Shown: one piece after another, positions 32,709-42,317 of the stretch
How positions within the stretch are numbered: the first letter of the stretch is position 1
Layout of the letters: each line of letters opens with the position of its first letter
The notes under the pieces: generated by a model
Told to the model about the DNA's origin: nothing
The model's input: only the letters and a program-made list of their open reading frames with translations
The model's database searches: none
Assembly: GCA_046263755.1 (NCBI GenBank)
Contig: JBJYZC010000006.1
Coordinates: forward strand, 62,001-126,000
DNA length: 64,000 nt
DNA from: Lachnocurva sp029100405
Lineage (GTDB): Bacteria > Bacillota > Clostridia > Lachnospirales > Lachnospiraceae
Reading direction: 5' to 3'
Translations under genes and position numbers: made by a program

Positions 32709-35180
32709 TTAAAATGGTGAGTCGTTGAACTCTTCTGGTCTGGTGCTACGAATGACCGGACTGCCTTCTCCATATCCCTGTACCCGTCCGGCAACCTCTT
32801 CCGGTTCACAGGCGAACTGGCGGAAGAACTCGTGTAGTCCTTCCCGACTGTCGTCACAGATCGTAATCATGTGGCTTGGGGTGGGACACTCATACTTCTG
32901 TCGGACATACCGGCTGATGGGGTACCTATCATAGTCAAACTTCATCTTTCCTGACTTTGTGTCCTCGGCATAGTCGGACGTGTACTTGTAGTAAGGGTGG
33001 TCAGGATAGTTATACTTTTCGTCCAAGACGGGATTATGTCCGGTGGAAAGCACAAGCTCCATACGGTTGGGCAGTCGTCCGATCTGGTCGGGGGTCATGA
33101 GGTCTGCCTGCTCGGTCTGGACGTTCTGGCTAATCTTCTTATTGTCGAGGGACACGCTTGATCCGATCTTGGTCGTCTTACCAAGTTTTGCAGAGAGCCA
33201 TTCCACGGTCTCCTTCGCTTTACCGCCAAGGAAGACGGTCTGATAACAACCGGTGTCAATGGTCTCCCATGTGTCCTTATACATTTCCTTTAACTGGGTA
33301 ACACCCTGTACGATAACGTCACAGGAGATGTCGTACTTTCGTACCGTAGTCAGCCTTGCAGGGAAGGACGGAATCTTACCGATGTTGGCAAACTCATCCA
33401 GAAGCATTCGGATATGGGTCGGATTCTTGACCGATTCCCCGTCCTGCTTTACGATTTTGGCGTGTTTCAGGTCGGACAGGTACTGCTCTGCAAGCTCGGC
33501 ATCCGGTCGTCTGCTTACCACTCTGCCCTGATCGTCAATGATTTCGTAGAAGCAGTCATTGACTTCCTGATTGACCACAACCTTTTCGATATGGCTATTC
33601 TTGATACTGGCGACATCCTTCTCAATCGCATCCATGTCCGTCCAACTCTGGTCGTACCACTTGACCTCTTCCCCGTTCTGTAACTTCAGATGGTGGGTAT
33701 GCTGCACCTTATGTTCTCCCCGGTCATAGAGGATGTCGAACATCTGAGAGTAGAGCATGGAGCAAAGGAAGTTATAGGAGGAATTGGAGACCGGGATATT
33801 GATGAACAGCACATCTCTGCCCGTTCCAAAAGAGTCCAAGTCGATCGAGTCGGTACTGGTGATATTGGCAATGTCCTGCACATTGAAGGCATCCAGTCGT
33901 ACCTGAGTCGTTGCCAGAATGGTGTCTGCGGTCTTACCGGGGGTGGTCTTAAAGTCCCGCCATTTCTTCAGGCAGTAGGGGTCAAGCTTGTTGCCATATC
34001 CATCGTCATCCCAGAATTCCTTATGGTTGGCAAGGTTATTAAAGATATGGCCGAGGGCGGTCTTCTCCTTGTCGTGATAGGTCTTATCGTTCGCCCACTT
34101 ATCGTCCAGTCGTTCGTTGGTCATTCGGGCAATCTCACAGAGGTTCGGGAAGTCCTTTTTATACACATAGCCGTCCATAATCAAAGGATTGTCACCATAC
34201 TTGGTCAAGAGACCAATGATGGCACAAAGGTAGGAGTTCATGGCCGCATCCCAGAAGGGGTCGGCATTACTGTTTCCGTTTCTGGTGTCGGTATTGGCAA
34301 TGAAGGTATCAACCAAGGTCTTAATATCGACTTCTTTCCGGCAGTAGTGCATGGGGTTATAGGTACTGGTATGGTTCTTTGTTGCAATATCAAAGATTCG
34401 TACCTTATACCCGAACCGATACAGGGTCTCCCCCATCTGCTTTACAATGTCTCCGGAAGGGTCTGTGACGATATAGGAAGAATTCATCTGCAAGAGATTC
34501 GGTTTGACATATCCACGGGATTTACCGGTACCGGGTTCACCGACAACGAGGTTGTTGACGTTTGTGATGTCGTGGGAAAGATAGCTGATGTACATATTCT
34601 TCGAAAGAATGTAGTTCGAACCAAACTGGATATGTCCCGGTTCTCCAAACGGTTCTGCCATATTGGTCTCCATCTTATTCGTGTCGCCCCACTTGGCATT
34701 ACCCTTGATACTGTCCTTTCGGTTCTGGAGTCTCGGTTTTTGCAGGGTATAAACGAAGAACACAATGAGAAGCACAAGGATTCCGAATCCAACGGCACCG
34801 GTAAGTGCAGCAGGCCCTCCGCCATAGCCCTGATAAGCCGGATTCCAGACGGGGAGCTGTTTGACTCCCTGAACGGTCTGTATGGCTTTGCAATGAAAGG
34901 GATAGTTGAACTTGGTCAGAAGATTCTGCCCGCCAAGGGAAAGTGCCTGACCCATGTCGGGAGAGTCCACACCGTTCAGCCGTAAGGTCACATAGGCTGC
35001 GGTATAGTGCAGGGAGTAAAGGAAAGTGAAAAGAAACATTACGATCCCGACAATGAAGAATTCCTTCCGTAGGGTCTTCTCCTGTTCCTTTAAGGGGCTT
35101 TCCTTCCGAAGCTCCGGTGCGTCTGTCGGATTCGGGTCTTTCATGAACCCGAAGACAGACTTCATGGAAAATTTAGCCAA
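32709..35180 (-). CDS. virD4: VirD4/TraG-type coupling protein
   Basis: 823 residues, starting with TTG at 35180 behind GAGGTGATG. Two membrane helices (about 36-56 and 130-150) are followed by the ATPase domain: Walker A VVGEPGTGKSRGYVKPNLLQ at about 213-232, Walker B near HIRMLLDEFANIGKIP, and later QTVFLGGKAKETVEWLSAKL. This is the TraG/VirD4 family, which recruits the relaxase-DNA complex and feeds it to the channel. The C-terminal 100 residues are acidic and Tyr-rich. It is followed upstream in the operon by an unknown gene 11 bases away. Confidence 0.92.
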   Translation of the reverse strand: MAKFSMKSVFGFMKDPNPTDAPELRKESPLKEQEKTLRKEFFIVGIVMFLFTFLYSLHYTAAYVTLRLNGVDSPDMGQALSLGGQNLLTKFNYPFHCKAIQTVQGVKQLPVWNPAYQGYGGGPAALTGAVGFGILVLLIVFFVYTLQKPRLQNRKDSIKGNAKWGDTNKMETNMAEPFGEPGHIQFGSNYILSKNMYISYLSHDITNVNNLVVGEPGTGKSRGYVKPNLLQMNSSYIVTDPSGDIVKQMGETLYRFGYKVRIFDIATKNHTSTYNPMHYCRKEVDIKTLVDTFIANTDTRNGNSNADPFWDAAMNSYLCAIIGLLTKYGDNPLIMDGYVYKKDFPNLCEIARMTNERLDDKWANDKTYHDKEKTALGHIFNNLANHKEFWDDDGYGNKLDPYCLKKWRDFKTTPGKTADTILATTQVRLDAFNVQDIANITSTDSIDLDSFGTGRDVLFINIPVSNSSYNFLCSMLYSQMFDILYDRGEHKVQHTHHLKLQNGEEVKWYDQSWTDMDAIEKDVASIKNSHIEKVVVNQEVNDCFYEIIDDQGRVVSRRPDAELAEQYLSDLKHAKIVKQDGESVKNPTHIRMLLDEFANIGKIPSFPARLTTVRKYDISCDVIVQGVTQLKEMYKDTWETIDTGCYQTVFLGGKAKETVEWLSAKLGKTTKIGSSVSLDNKKISQNVQTEQADLMTPDQIGRLPNRMELVLSTGHNPVLDEKYNYPDHPYYKYTSDYAEDTKSGKMKFDYDRYPISRYVRQKYECPTPSHMITICDDSREGLHEFFRQFACEPEEVAGRVQGYGEGSPVIRSTRPEEFNDSPF

Positions 35181-35191
35181 AATACATCACC

Positions 35192-36709
35192 TCAATCTCT
35201 TTCTGCTTCTTTGTCTTTGTCCACGGTACGCTCCAGTTCGGTCTGCATGACACGGTACATCCGCTCATCGCCGTCTTTCCCGAGCTGCATGGCAGCCGTA
35301 TGGTTTAAAACATGGACACGGCCAATCGTGTTCCTGATCTCGTCCATGGCATTCTCCACGGTCTTAGTCGATCCATTCGAGAATTTACCTACAAGTGCGT
35401 TCAGTTCCTCGGAATGTAAGAATTCCATTCTGGCCTGCAAGACCTCATTGACCTTCATGGTCTTCTGATTTGGATAATGCTCCAACATCCACCGTTTCTC
35501 TGTGGATAGGAAAGCGTGCTGAAAATTCGTTCCGTCATAGAACTCCTGATACAGGGGAGAAGTTCTTTTTCCTAACTCATTTGCTTTCTTGACATACTCC
35601 AGAATCCGTTTCTGATTGAGGGACGGACGACCGGTAGTCTGGGACAAAAGTTCCATAGCGGATAACGTTTTCCCTGTCTTGATCTGGGAGTGCATCCATT
35701 GGGCGATACGGCGGTTCTGTTCCTTTTTTCGTTCCGGATCAACGGTATAGCTCTGGTATTCTTCCTGTGACATGGATTTCATGTCATGGATCGAGTCCAG
35801 TCCGGAACTGATGGACTGACGGATAGAGTCAATGGTCAGGGAAAGCTTGTCTCCCACATTGTCCTTGATCGCGTCCAGATACTGCTCTCTTACCAAGAGC
35901 TTTGCCTTCTCCTTCTCGGATTCTCGATAGATTCCCATACCGGGACGGTAGACCAGTTTCTCCTTGGGATTGTCCTGATCGACCAGATAGACTGCTTCCT
36001 TGGTCTGTCGAATGGACGTTAAGACCTTCAGAACGAAAGACTCCTCTTCGGTTCGATCCCACATGACCTGTGCCTTCTGCACACACTCCTTTAAGGGAAT
36101 CGCTTTATTGATGGCCGTCTCTGTCATGGCCGTCAGCACATCCATTCGGTTTCCTGCGGTCAGAAAGTCCTTTCCGTTGACCAGAAGGACATAGCCGTTG
36201 TTCTTATCCATGGTGATATGACTGATGACACCAGTTCCGCTCTGATAGAGCTTGTTTCGGAATCGCTCGGCATCCTCCCGGCTCGGGAAGGGGATGGACA
36301 CAAACTCTTTCGCTCCCGTCATGGAAGCGTTCCAGACAAAGTTTTCGGCATCCGAATCCCTGTAATACAAGGGGTTCGACTTCTCCAAGTCACGGAGGGC
36401 CTGATAGACCTCTTCCTCGTCTTCCTTCGACACAATGACGGAGGAATTTCCCATGTTCCGCACCATGCCCTGCCGGATCATGGCGTGCGGGATCTTGTGC
36501 TCGGTGCAATATTGCTCCAGTCGCTCTTCCAAGTCGGGCGAGAACGTGATCTCCCGCCGGTCAGCCGAGGGCAGTTTGGAGACCTCTTTCGCCAGTTTCT
36601 TTCGCATCGGATCGGATTCCTTTTCTGCCACGACATTCAGGATCTGTTGCAGAGCCTGTGTTAATTTCTGAAGCTCTGCATCGATCTCTCTCTGTACTTC
36701 TTCAACCAT
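35192..36709 (-). CDS. Unknown protein coupled to the coupling-protein gene
   Basis: 505 residues from the ATG at 36709, which overlaps the previous stop (TAATG). The longer open frame further up belongs to the preceding gene's shadow. Mostly helical, charged, no membrane segment. Segment LEERLEQYCTEHKIPHAMIR followed by SSVIVSKEDEEEVYQALRDL recalls in plan the PcfB/DUF3801 proteins that sit beside coupling proteins in Gram-positive plasmids, but I cannot confirm it. Position suggests an accessory role in substrate recruitment. Confidence 0.6.
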   Translation of the reverse strand: MVEEVQREIDAELQKLTQALQQILNVVAEKESDPMRKKLAKEVSKLPSADRREITFSPDLEERLEQYCTEHKIPHAMIRQGMVRNMGNSSVIVSKEDEEEVYQALRDLEKSNPLYYRDSDAENFVWNASMTGAKEFVSIPFPSREDAERFRNKLYQSGTGVISHITMDKNNGYVLLVNGKDFLTAGNRMDVLTAMTETAINKAIPLKECVQKAQVMWDRTEEESFVLKVLTSIRQTKEAVYLVDQDNPKEKLVYRPGMGIYRESEKEKAKLLVREQYLDAIKDNVGDKLSLTIDSIRQSISSGLDSIHDMKSMSQEEYQSYTVDPERKKEQNRRIAQWMHSQIKTGKTLSAMELLSQTTGRPSLNQKRILEYVKKANELGKRTSPLYQEFYDGTNFQHAFLSTEKRWMLEHYPNQKTMKVNEVLQARMEFLHSEELNALVGKFSNGSTKTVENAMDEIRNTIGRVHVLNHTAAMQLGKDGDERMYRVMQTELERTVDKDKEAERD

Positions 36710-37272
36710 TAAAAACTCTCTTTCTGTAATAAGATTTGACAGCTCTTCCCGATCAGGATACAGGGGTTTGGCATCCGATAGAGTAGAATCTGTCGGTCTC
36801 GGATCTTTTCCCGCTTCAAGAACTCTGCTGCGAGTGTCCGATTGGCAAAGGCAACCGGAAGGTTCCTTGTTCCCTGTTTGTCTTTCCACTCCATCGTTAA
36901 GATGGAAAGATAGCCGTCTGCCATGAACTGCACGGGGAAATAGGCTTCGCAACCCAACAGGGCTTCATAGTCCTGCATCCGTTTCTTTGTGAGAAAGTCA
37001 GACAGACATCGCTCGGTCTTTCGCTTTCTGATATAGCCGACCTCTTCGGACTTTAGTTCCTTTCGTCCGAACGAAGTTTCGACCTGCTCAATGCCGAGAT
37101 TATAGAGTCCGGTCATAAAGGAATAGTAGAGTCGTGGGTCTAAGTATTCCGCTTCCACATCCAGTAAGGCACGGATCTCTTTCGGTACTTCATCTGCTTC
37201 TTCATAGCAATAGGCTTCTCCCTCGGGACCCAGATAATAAAACCCCGTATCTTTACGTTTCAATATCAGCAT
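36709..37272 (-). CDS. Hypothetical protein, 187 residues
   Basis: It starts MLILKRKDTGFYYLGPEGEA and contains repeated aromatic and charged stretches (YYSFMTGLYNLGIEQVETSF), with no membrane helix or known motif. It overlaps the preceding gene by 20 bases and its stop overlaps the next start, so it lies in a tightly coupled run. It may be a small adaptor in the transfer operon; no function can be assigned. Confidence 0.6.
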   Translation of the reverse strand: MLILKRKDTGFYYLGPEGEAYCYEEADEVPKEIRALLDVEAEYLDPRLYYSFMTGLYNLGIEQVETSFGRKELKSEEVGYIRKRKTERCLSDFLTKKRMQDYEALLGCEAYFPVQFMADGYLSILTMEWKDKQGTRNLPVAFANRTLAAEFLKREKIRDRQILLYRMPNPCILIGKSCQILLQKESF

Positions 37273-37603
37273 CCTGCTTTTTCTCCCATTTTTTTAACAA
37301 CTTCCAACCGAGTTTCGATAACCGTTCGGCATGGATCTTGGGGCGTTCGCTCTGGTAGGTAAGCTTCCCCTTCCAATCGTCATGATTCCAACAGAACCCG
37401 CAGTCCAGACAAAATCGGTCATACTCCATCTCCTCATTCGGGAAGAGGTGTTTGACGTAATATCCACGTCTTGCTGCCCGTTGCCGGTCTTTCCAGTCGT
37501 CCATGGAAGTATAGAGGACAATACCTGTTCTGCCGGATCCGCAGTTCGGGCAGTCCTCTAACTTCGAGGGCAGGAATCCAAGCGACTCAGAGAGTCTACT
37601 CAT
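37253..37603 (-). CDS. Zinc-ribbon protein of the transfer region
   Basis: 116 residues. CPNCGSGRTGIVLY near residues 18-31 and FCLDCGFCWNHDDW near 66-79 give a clear two-pair zinc ribbon. The rest is basic and aromatic (RLSKLGWKLLKKWEKKQD), suitable for DNA or RNA contact. It starts within an ATGA overlap with the preceding gene's stop, so translation is coupled. Function unknown. Confidence 0.65.
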   Translation of the reverse strand: MSRLSESLGFLPSKLEDCPNCGSGRTGIVLYTSMDDWKDRQRAARRGYYVKHLFPNEEMEYDRFCLDCGFCWNHDDWKGKLTYQSERPKIHAERLSKLGWKLLKKWEKKQDADIET

Positions 37604-39120
37604 TCAGAATCACCGTCCATGGAAAGGTCTACATCCGGGGCTTCCGTATCCTCTGTATCGGTATCGGTATTCTCTGTATTCTCGGTGTCAGCATTCTCGT
37701 CTGTTTCTTCCTTGGTGACTTCGGCATCCGCACCATTCAGGTCGGCGGTAACGTCTTTGGAAAATCCCTTGACTAAGATCTTATTGTCCTTGCCGTTTCC
37801 TGTGATGGTACTGGTAAAGGTCACCGTTCCATCGTTATTCGGCTTCATGTCGAACTTCCATCCATCGACCGGGGTCTCATAGGTGACACTTCCATCGTCA
37901 CGGGTTGCCGTGATGGTGATGGTGTACTTCTTTCCCTTCTTCGGTTTGATGGCAAAGGACTTCTCCGTATTCTCTGCCTGTACTGAGGTATCTCCCTCGT
38001 CCCCGTCTTCCGACTCTTCCGCACGATTATATCCAAAGGCATTCGGATTCGTGGTAGAGTAGGAATTCAGTTCGGTACTTGTGGAATAGCAGGAGGTCTG
38101 TCCGGTCTTCGATGCAACCGTGGTGTCGGTCTGGATGTCGTGGGTTGTCTGGACTTCCAGTTGCCGTTTATTAAAGTTCTCTGCCGTGTCGGTGTATTCC
38201 TTTCCATGCACGAGACGGAACATACCGCCGAAGTTCGGGACATAATATCCGTCCGGCAGATAGTCCGGGATCTCCAGTTCCTGATAGGTACTGGAAGTGT
38301 CCAGTCCCTTCGTATATTCCGCATACAGTTCCATGCCGGAAAAGTAATGGGTGTCGGACTTAATGTCAAAGGTGTGGGACTCCGTTCCTGCATAGACATT
38401 GACGGCATAGACACGCTCTTCCGGAACGGTCGTTCCTGCCTTCGGATTGGAGACCAGAATATCGGACTTCACAAATCCGCCGATGGAAAGCATTTTCTTG
38501 GTCAGAGGAACGGCCTTCTTTCCGCTTCCAATACTGGCAAGGGTGTAGGTGGCCTTGGTGTCGGTCAATGCCGTGGAAATGGACTGTGCGGAGGAATTCG
38601 CCCGCACGTTGGTCTTGGTACTGGATGTACTTGTGTCAGAACCCGTCAGGTTGACCGTGAAGGTGTGGTTCGGCTGCTCGGTCACGTTATAGATTCCGAA
38701 GGAATAGCCGTCATCCTGATACCGTTCATATCGAATGGTGTTAATGGCGTTCTTCGTGTTCCGGTAGATCAGCTTGTCCTTGCTCCCAAGATACAGGGTC
38801 GGAATCTTCTTTGTGGTTGCAGAATCCATCATAATAAGCCTTGTGGCATCCGTCTGGTCGGTCGCCGCTTCAATTCCGTTGGTCTGCACATCGGAACAGA
38901 TCGGGTAGGCTTTGCCTTTGTGGTAGACATAGTAAGTACCGTCTGTGAGCTTGGACAGGTCAACTCCTGTGTTCGGTTCTGCTCCCTTATAGACCTTCGG
39001 TTTCTTGGAAATGGTCGGGGCGGTCTTTGTCTGCTGTTTCAGAAATACCATCGACCCGCCGATCAGTACCACGACCACCAGTCCAAGGGCAAGCAGAATC
39101 TTTTGCTTTTTTGCACTCAT
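37600..39120 (-). CDS. Membrane-anchored exported protein, 506 residues
   Basis: There is an N-terminal anchor helix (KILLALGLVVVVLIGGSMVF) at about 6-25, then a large extracytoplasmic part with beta-type repeats and many Thr/Ser (KAYPICSDVQTNGIEAATDQ; EERVYAVNVYAGTESHTFDI). The C-terminal 50 residues are a Glu/Asp/Thr-rich tail. It starts after AAAGGATT. Topology is of a surface-exposed T4SS accessory such as a VirB8-like or cell-contact protein, but no family signature is visible. Confidence 0.6.
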   Translation of the reverse strand: MSAKKQKILLALGLVVVVLIGGSMVFLKQQTKTAPTISKKPKVYKGAEPNTGVDLSKLTDGTYYVYHKGKAYPICSDVQTNGIEAATDQTDATRLIMMDSATTKKIPTLYLGSKDKLIYRNTKNAINTIRYERYQDDGYSFGIYNVTEQPNHTFTVNLTGSDTSTSSTKTNVRANSSAQSISTALTDTKATYTLASIGSGKKAVPLTKKMLSIGGFVKSDILVSNPKAGTTVPEERVYAVNVYAGTESHTFDIKSDTHYFSGMELYAEYTKGLDTSSTYQELEIPDYLPDGYYVPNFGGMFRLVHGKEYTDTAENFNKRQLEVQTTHDIQTDTTVASKTGQTSCYSTSTELNSYSTTNPNAFGYNRAEESEDGDEGDTSVQAENTEKSFAIKPKKGKKYTITITATRDDGSVTYETPVDGWKFDMKPNNDGTVTFTSTITGNGKDNKILVKGFSKDVTADLNGADAEVTKEETDENADTENTENTDTDTEDTEAPDVDLSMDGDSE

Positions 39121-39137
39121 GAATTAACAATCCTTTC

Positions 39138-39605
39138 TTACATTCGTTCGGAATCCAACCATCTGCCGATCTCTTCATCGGGATCGTGATGTTGGTACTC
39201 ATCCCCATGATTCCACGACCAGTCCTCGTACAGTTTGTCCTCGTCCGGATAGGACACGGTCGGGTCAGTCATGGCATCCATAAGGTTTCCCGGGGTGTTA
39301 TCACCGTTATGAACGTCCCGTATGATGTCTTCGATTTCGGAAGCCTTGTCCTCGGTCTTACTCAGGTCAAACACCGCTTCCCCGTCTTCAACCTCATAGG
39401 GAACTTCATCCTCCATATAGTTTTCTTCGTCATAGTGATACCAAGACACACCGTCCCTGACCTCATAGGTCCATTGGTCATTACCTAAAGGGGGATAGCC
39501 ATTCTCAACCAATGCCTTTTCAATATCCGGTACCCAGTCCGGAAACACATCGGAACGAAGGTCAAACTGAAGTCGGAGGTTTATAGAACTCGTCTGATAA
39601 CTCAT
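39138..39605 (-). CDS. Hypothetical acidic protein, 155 residues
   Basis: The ATG at 39605 is used because AAAGGAAAG precedes it. The N-terminus (INLRLQFDLRSDVFPDWVPD) may form a small alpha-beta unit. The rest is strongly acidic (about one third Asp/Glu) with a YEVRDGVSWYHYDEENYMED segment. It is first behind a CATAGAA-class site and 17 bases from the exported protein gene. Acidic small proteins on mobile elements sometimes mimic DNA, but nothing here proves that. Confidence 0.55.
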   Translation of the reverse strand: MSYQTSSINLRLQFDLRSDVFPDWVPDIEKALVENGYPPLGNDQWTYEVRDGVSWYHYDEENYMEDEVPYEVEDGEAVFDLSKTEDKASEIEDIIRDVHNGDNTPGNLMDAMTDPTVSYPDEDKLYEDWSWNHGDEYQHHDPDEEIGRWLDSERM

Positions 39606-39666
39606 ATCTTTTCTTTCCTTTCTTGTCACAAAAAAATAAGGAAGAAAGAACGTTGTTTTGTTCTCT

Positions 39667-39695
39667 CTTCCTTTCTATGGTTAAAATTTAATTAG
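39667..39695 (-). promoter_or_regulatory. CATAGAA-class promoter before the 39.6-35 kb genes
   Basis: Core at 39673-39679 (minus) in AAATTTTAACCATAGAAAGG; upstream TTTTCCTAATTAAA. It lies 67 bases before the start at 39605. Confidence 0.5.
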
Positions 39696-39710
39696 GAAAA
39701 CTGTTACGAG

Positions 39711-40040
39711 TTACGGCTTTTCCAGTTCCTTGGTGCGTAGCAAGAGCTTCTTTTCGTACAACGGGTAGAAAATCTCCTTGTTTTCCGACTCGAACCGATC
39801 CTTCATTTCCTGTGCGGAAATACCGGTAAAAATCATGTCCGTGCAAAGCTTAATCCGGTCACCCAACAGTTCCTTCTGAATGATCCGAAGTCGGTCTTTA
39901 TGCTTGTCCGAAAGTCCACCTGTCTTGTGAAGGTCAAGGTCATGATTCACGGCAATGGCAGCCTTCCGATAGTCCTTATATGCCTGCCGGATGACTGCCT
40001 GTGCCAAAAGCTCTGCATTCGCTTGGATGGTTACAGCCAT
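39711..40040 (-). CDS. Hypothetical protein, 109 residues
   Basis: Helical and charged (LLAQAVIRQAYKDYRKAAIA; KHKDRLRIIQKELLGDRIKL), no membrane segment. GGAAGGTGATG precedes its start and overlaps the end of the preceding gene's region, indicating coupling. It could be a small DNA-binding or accessory protein; no motif supports a choice. Confidence 0.55.
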   Translation of the reverse strand: MAVTIQANAELLAQAVIRQAYKDYRKAAIAVNHDLDLHKTGGLSDKHKDRLRIIQKELLGDRIKLCTDMIFTGISAQEMKDRFESENKEIFYPLYEKKLLLRTKELEKP

Positions 40041-40047
40041 AGGTTCA

Positions 40048-40929
40048 TCACCTTCCTCTGTCGTCTAATTCTTCCTCTTCTTCTTCATTCAGGCTCTGTT
40101 CCACGATTTCTTTCTGGCTCTGCGTCTGTTTCACGAGTTCTGTCAGTCGAACCAGTTCTTCTTCCGTTTCCAACTCTGGTAACTCCGAAGTCTTCGATGT
40201 TCCGATTCCGTGCAGCCTTGCTCTCTGGCTTTCAATGATGTCTTTCAGGAATTTCAGTTCGGCATCGCAATATTCCAGTTCTGCCTTCTGTAATTGGGGA
40301 AGGAATTCGTCCATGTTCTGAGCAGAAACGTCACGCTCTATGGAACAATGGTCGTAGATACTCCATTTGATCGGTGCTCCCGTCACAGAAACGTGAAGTA
40401 GTTCGTCCTGCTTTTTCACGTCAATCTCCACAGAGGAAAGCACGCTTAACCCTTTCATGGACTCTGCCATCTGGATGATGGCGTCCACGTCCGACAGACT
40501 CTGAAACAGGTCTTCGACTCCCTGACGGAACTCAAAGCTATGTTTGATCAAATACAGACCTTTTACTCTGGGATTGAACGGTCCTACTTCCATTTCCAAG
40601 CTCTTCTCTGTTTGTCGAAAGGTCGGTTCATTCGTATGGTTATTCTTTCCGATGGCATACCAAAGGATGGCATCAGCATGACCATAGAACCGGGAAAGGC
40701 GATCCGGGGATTCTCGAAGCATGGTAAGAATAGGAAACCAGAAGGGATTCATTTCCTCTTTTACATACGTCAGTTTCCCGTCTCTCGTGATCTCGTAGCA
40801 ATCCTTGTAGGACTGGGTAAAACCATGCTCTAACATCTCTTCCTTTGTCGCTGAAAGAAACGTTTTCAGCTTTGGCTTTTCTCCGGGGTTGCCTTCTACC
40901 CACAAAGGGCCATCTTTATATATTGCCAT
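40048..40929 (-). CDS. Hypothetical protein, 293 residues
   Basis: The N-terminal half is alpha-beta (LWYAIGKNNHTNEPTFRQTE, then PFNPRVKGLYLIKHSFEFRQ). The second half is increasingly helical and ends in Glu-rich coiled coil (EEEELDDRGR). It starts behind GAGAGGTGAG, which also encodes the last residues of the preceding gene. No family recognised; part of the same minus-strand unit as the genes on either side. Confidence 0.6.
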   Translation of the reverse strand: MAIYKDGPLWVEGNPGEKPKLKTFLSATKEEMLEHGFTQSYKDCYEITRDGKLTYVKEEMNPFWFPILTMLRESPDRLSRFYGHADAILWYAIGKNNHTNEPTFRQTEKSLEMEVGPFNPRVKGLYLIKHSFEFRQGVEDLFQSLSDVDAIIQMAESMKGLSVLSSVEIDVKKQDELLHVSVTGAPIKWSIYDHCSIERDVSAQNMDEFLPQLQKAELEYCDAELKFLKDIIESQRARLHGIGTSKTSELPELETEEELVRLTELVKQTQSQKEIVEQSLNEEEEEELDDRGR

Positions 40930-40936
40930 AGGTTTC

Positions 40937-42031
40937 TCACCTCTCTAAGTCCTCGTCCTGTTCTTCGGTCTGCTCCTCTGTCCGTCCTTTTGGTTCGTTG
41001 ATAGATTTCAGGTCTTCACCCCAAGCCGAACCATTCATTCCGTAGACGTCCTGTATGGAATACTCTCCATGCTGTTTCACGTCCGGCAGAGCGGAATGAA
41101 CATACTTGATCGGAAGTTCCAGATCCTGTTCCAGTTCGATCTCGAAGGTCGAACCACCGCCATTCCAAGGGTCAAACAGACCGAGGGTCGCATTCTTCCC
41201 GATCGTGAGACTGCCACAGTCAGGACGTTCCCAAGGATGGGACTCGTGTCCTGTATTCTCTGCTTCACGGATCCGTTCGTTGACCTTAATCGCATCCCTA
41301 AGGGACATTTTGAGAAGTACCGTCAGACGATTGATGGAACTGGTTTCGTTGGCAACTTCCTGCCGGACGGATTCCAAAAAACCGTCCGGATAGGCAACAT
41401 CACCCTTGTTTAATGCCTTCTGCAAGTCCTCTACGGAATATCCTTGGGATTCTGCCAAAAAGGCAAGACTGCTATGGGAATCGATCGTGTCGCTTCCACC
41501 GTATGCCGGATAAGCACAATTCAGCGTGTAGTCATAGTTTCCATCGCCGGTGTCAATGGCAAGGTCGATATTGACATCCTGATCGAGGTAATGGTCCATG
41601 TCATAGTCCATACAAACACGGTCTTCAATGATGTCAAATACCTGCTGACGTTCATCATCATCTAATTCAATCGTCTTGTCTCCGAGAGCCGTTCGATAAG
41701 CTTTTCTGTATTTATCCTCAATATAAGTGGCTGCGTTGTCGCTTAATTCGTCCAAGACTTCCATACGGCTTTCATCATAGGAATCCCACAATAATTCTTC
41801 CAAGACAACTTCCGGAGTGTCGCTTTTCAGAATATTTGCAACATCATGAACATCCAGTTCATCCCGGTAGTCGGCATAGAATTTGTAGACGTAAGTCCCT
41901 TTCCCATCTTTATCCAACAATGGCTCTATGTTGTTTTTGTAAGCATACGAAAGGTAGTCCTCGACTTCCTTCTCGATGTCGATGTTTTTGACGTTTTTCA
42001 CTTCTCTTACGATCATTTCTCTTACGATCAT
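40937..42031 (-). CDS. Hypothetical acidic protein, 364 residues
   Basis: The first ten codons are a tandem 15-base duplication (MIVRE MIVRE), so translation may start at either copy. The body is acidic (IDLAIDTGDGNYDYTLNCAY; SHSSLAFLAESQGYSVEDLQ), and the last third has GKNATLGLFDPWNGGGSTFE, a compact globular-looking segment. No membrane helix. The start overlaps the preceding stop (ATGA). Function unknown; its conservation of position among transfer genes would be the first clue to follow. Confidence 0.6.
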   Translation of the reverse strand: MIVREMIVREVKNVKNIDIEKEVEDYLSYAYKNNIEPLLDKDGKGTYVYKFYADYRDELDVHDVANILKSDTPEVVLEELLWDSYDESRMEVLDELSDNAATYIEDKYRKAYRTALGDKTIELDDDERQQVFDIIEDRVCMDYDMDHYLDQDVNIDLAIDTGDGNYDYTLNCAYPAYGGSDTIDSHSSLAFLAESQGYSVEDLQKALNKGDVAYPDGFLESVRQEVANETSSINRLTVLLKMSLRDAIKVNERIREAENTGHESHPWERPDCGSLTIGKNATLGLFDPWNGGGSTFEIELEQDLELPIKYVHSALPDVKQHGEYSIQDVYGMNGSAWGEDLKSINEPKGRTEEQTEEQDEDLER

Positions 42032-42279
42032 CGCTCGTAGTCCTCGTCTTTCTCTTCTTCCTCTTCCGTTTCTTTGGAGTCTTCTTTGGGGTCTTTTTCT
42101 TCTTTTCCCTTGATCTTTTCCCGGATGGCTTGAATTCCTTTCACGATGGAAGAGGTAATGATACCCTCATCCTCCGACTCTTCCAGACTATCCTCATCCT
42201 CCAATTCTTCCCAAGGATCTTCATTCTCTGATTCTTCCGAATGGTGGTTCAATCCCCAACACAGACCAAATGCTGACAT
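42028..42279 (-). CDS. Small acidic protein, 83 residues
   Basis: Over half the residues are Glu, Asp, Ser or Lys; the core SSIVKGIQAIREKIKGKEEK is the only likely helix. AAAGAAGGTGAC precedes the start. The end is coupled (ATGA) to the next gene. It could be a charged scaffold or chaperone; nothing specific can be said. Confidence 0.5.
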   Translation of the reverse strand: MSAFGLCWGLNHHSEESENEDPWEELEDEDSLEESEDEGIITSSIVKGIQAIREKIKGKEEKDPKEDSKETEEEEEKDEDYER

Positions 42280-42317
42280 AGCAGGTCACCTTCTTTCTTT
42301 TTCCGTAGCCTTTACAG

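Noticed and set aside
33690..34985. 431-residue plus-strand ORF opposite virD4.
   Set aside because: It lies wholly antisense to a gene with complete VirD4 motifs, and its Val/Gly/His-rich composition is that of a shadow frame.
40681..40690. ACCATAGAAC inside the 40048-40929 gene as another promoter of the CATAGAA class.
   Set aside because: It lies in a coding region without the TTAA/TTTA context or the downstream TGTAAG word; chance occurrence.
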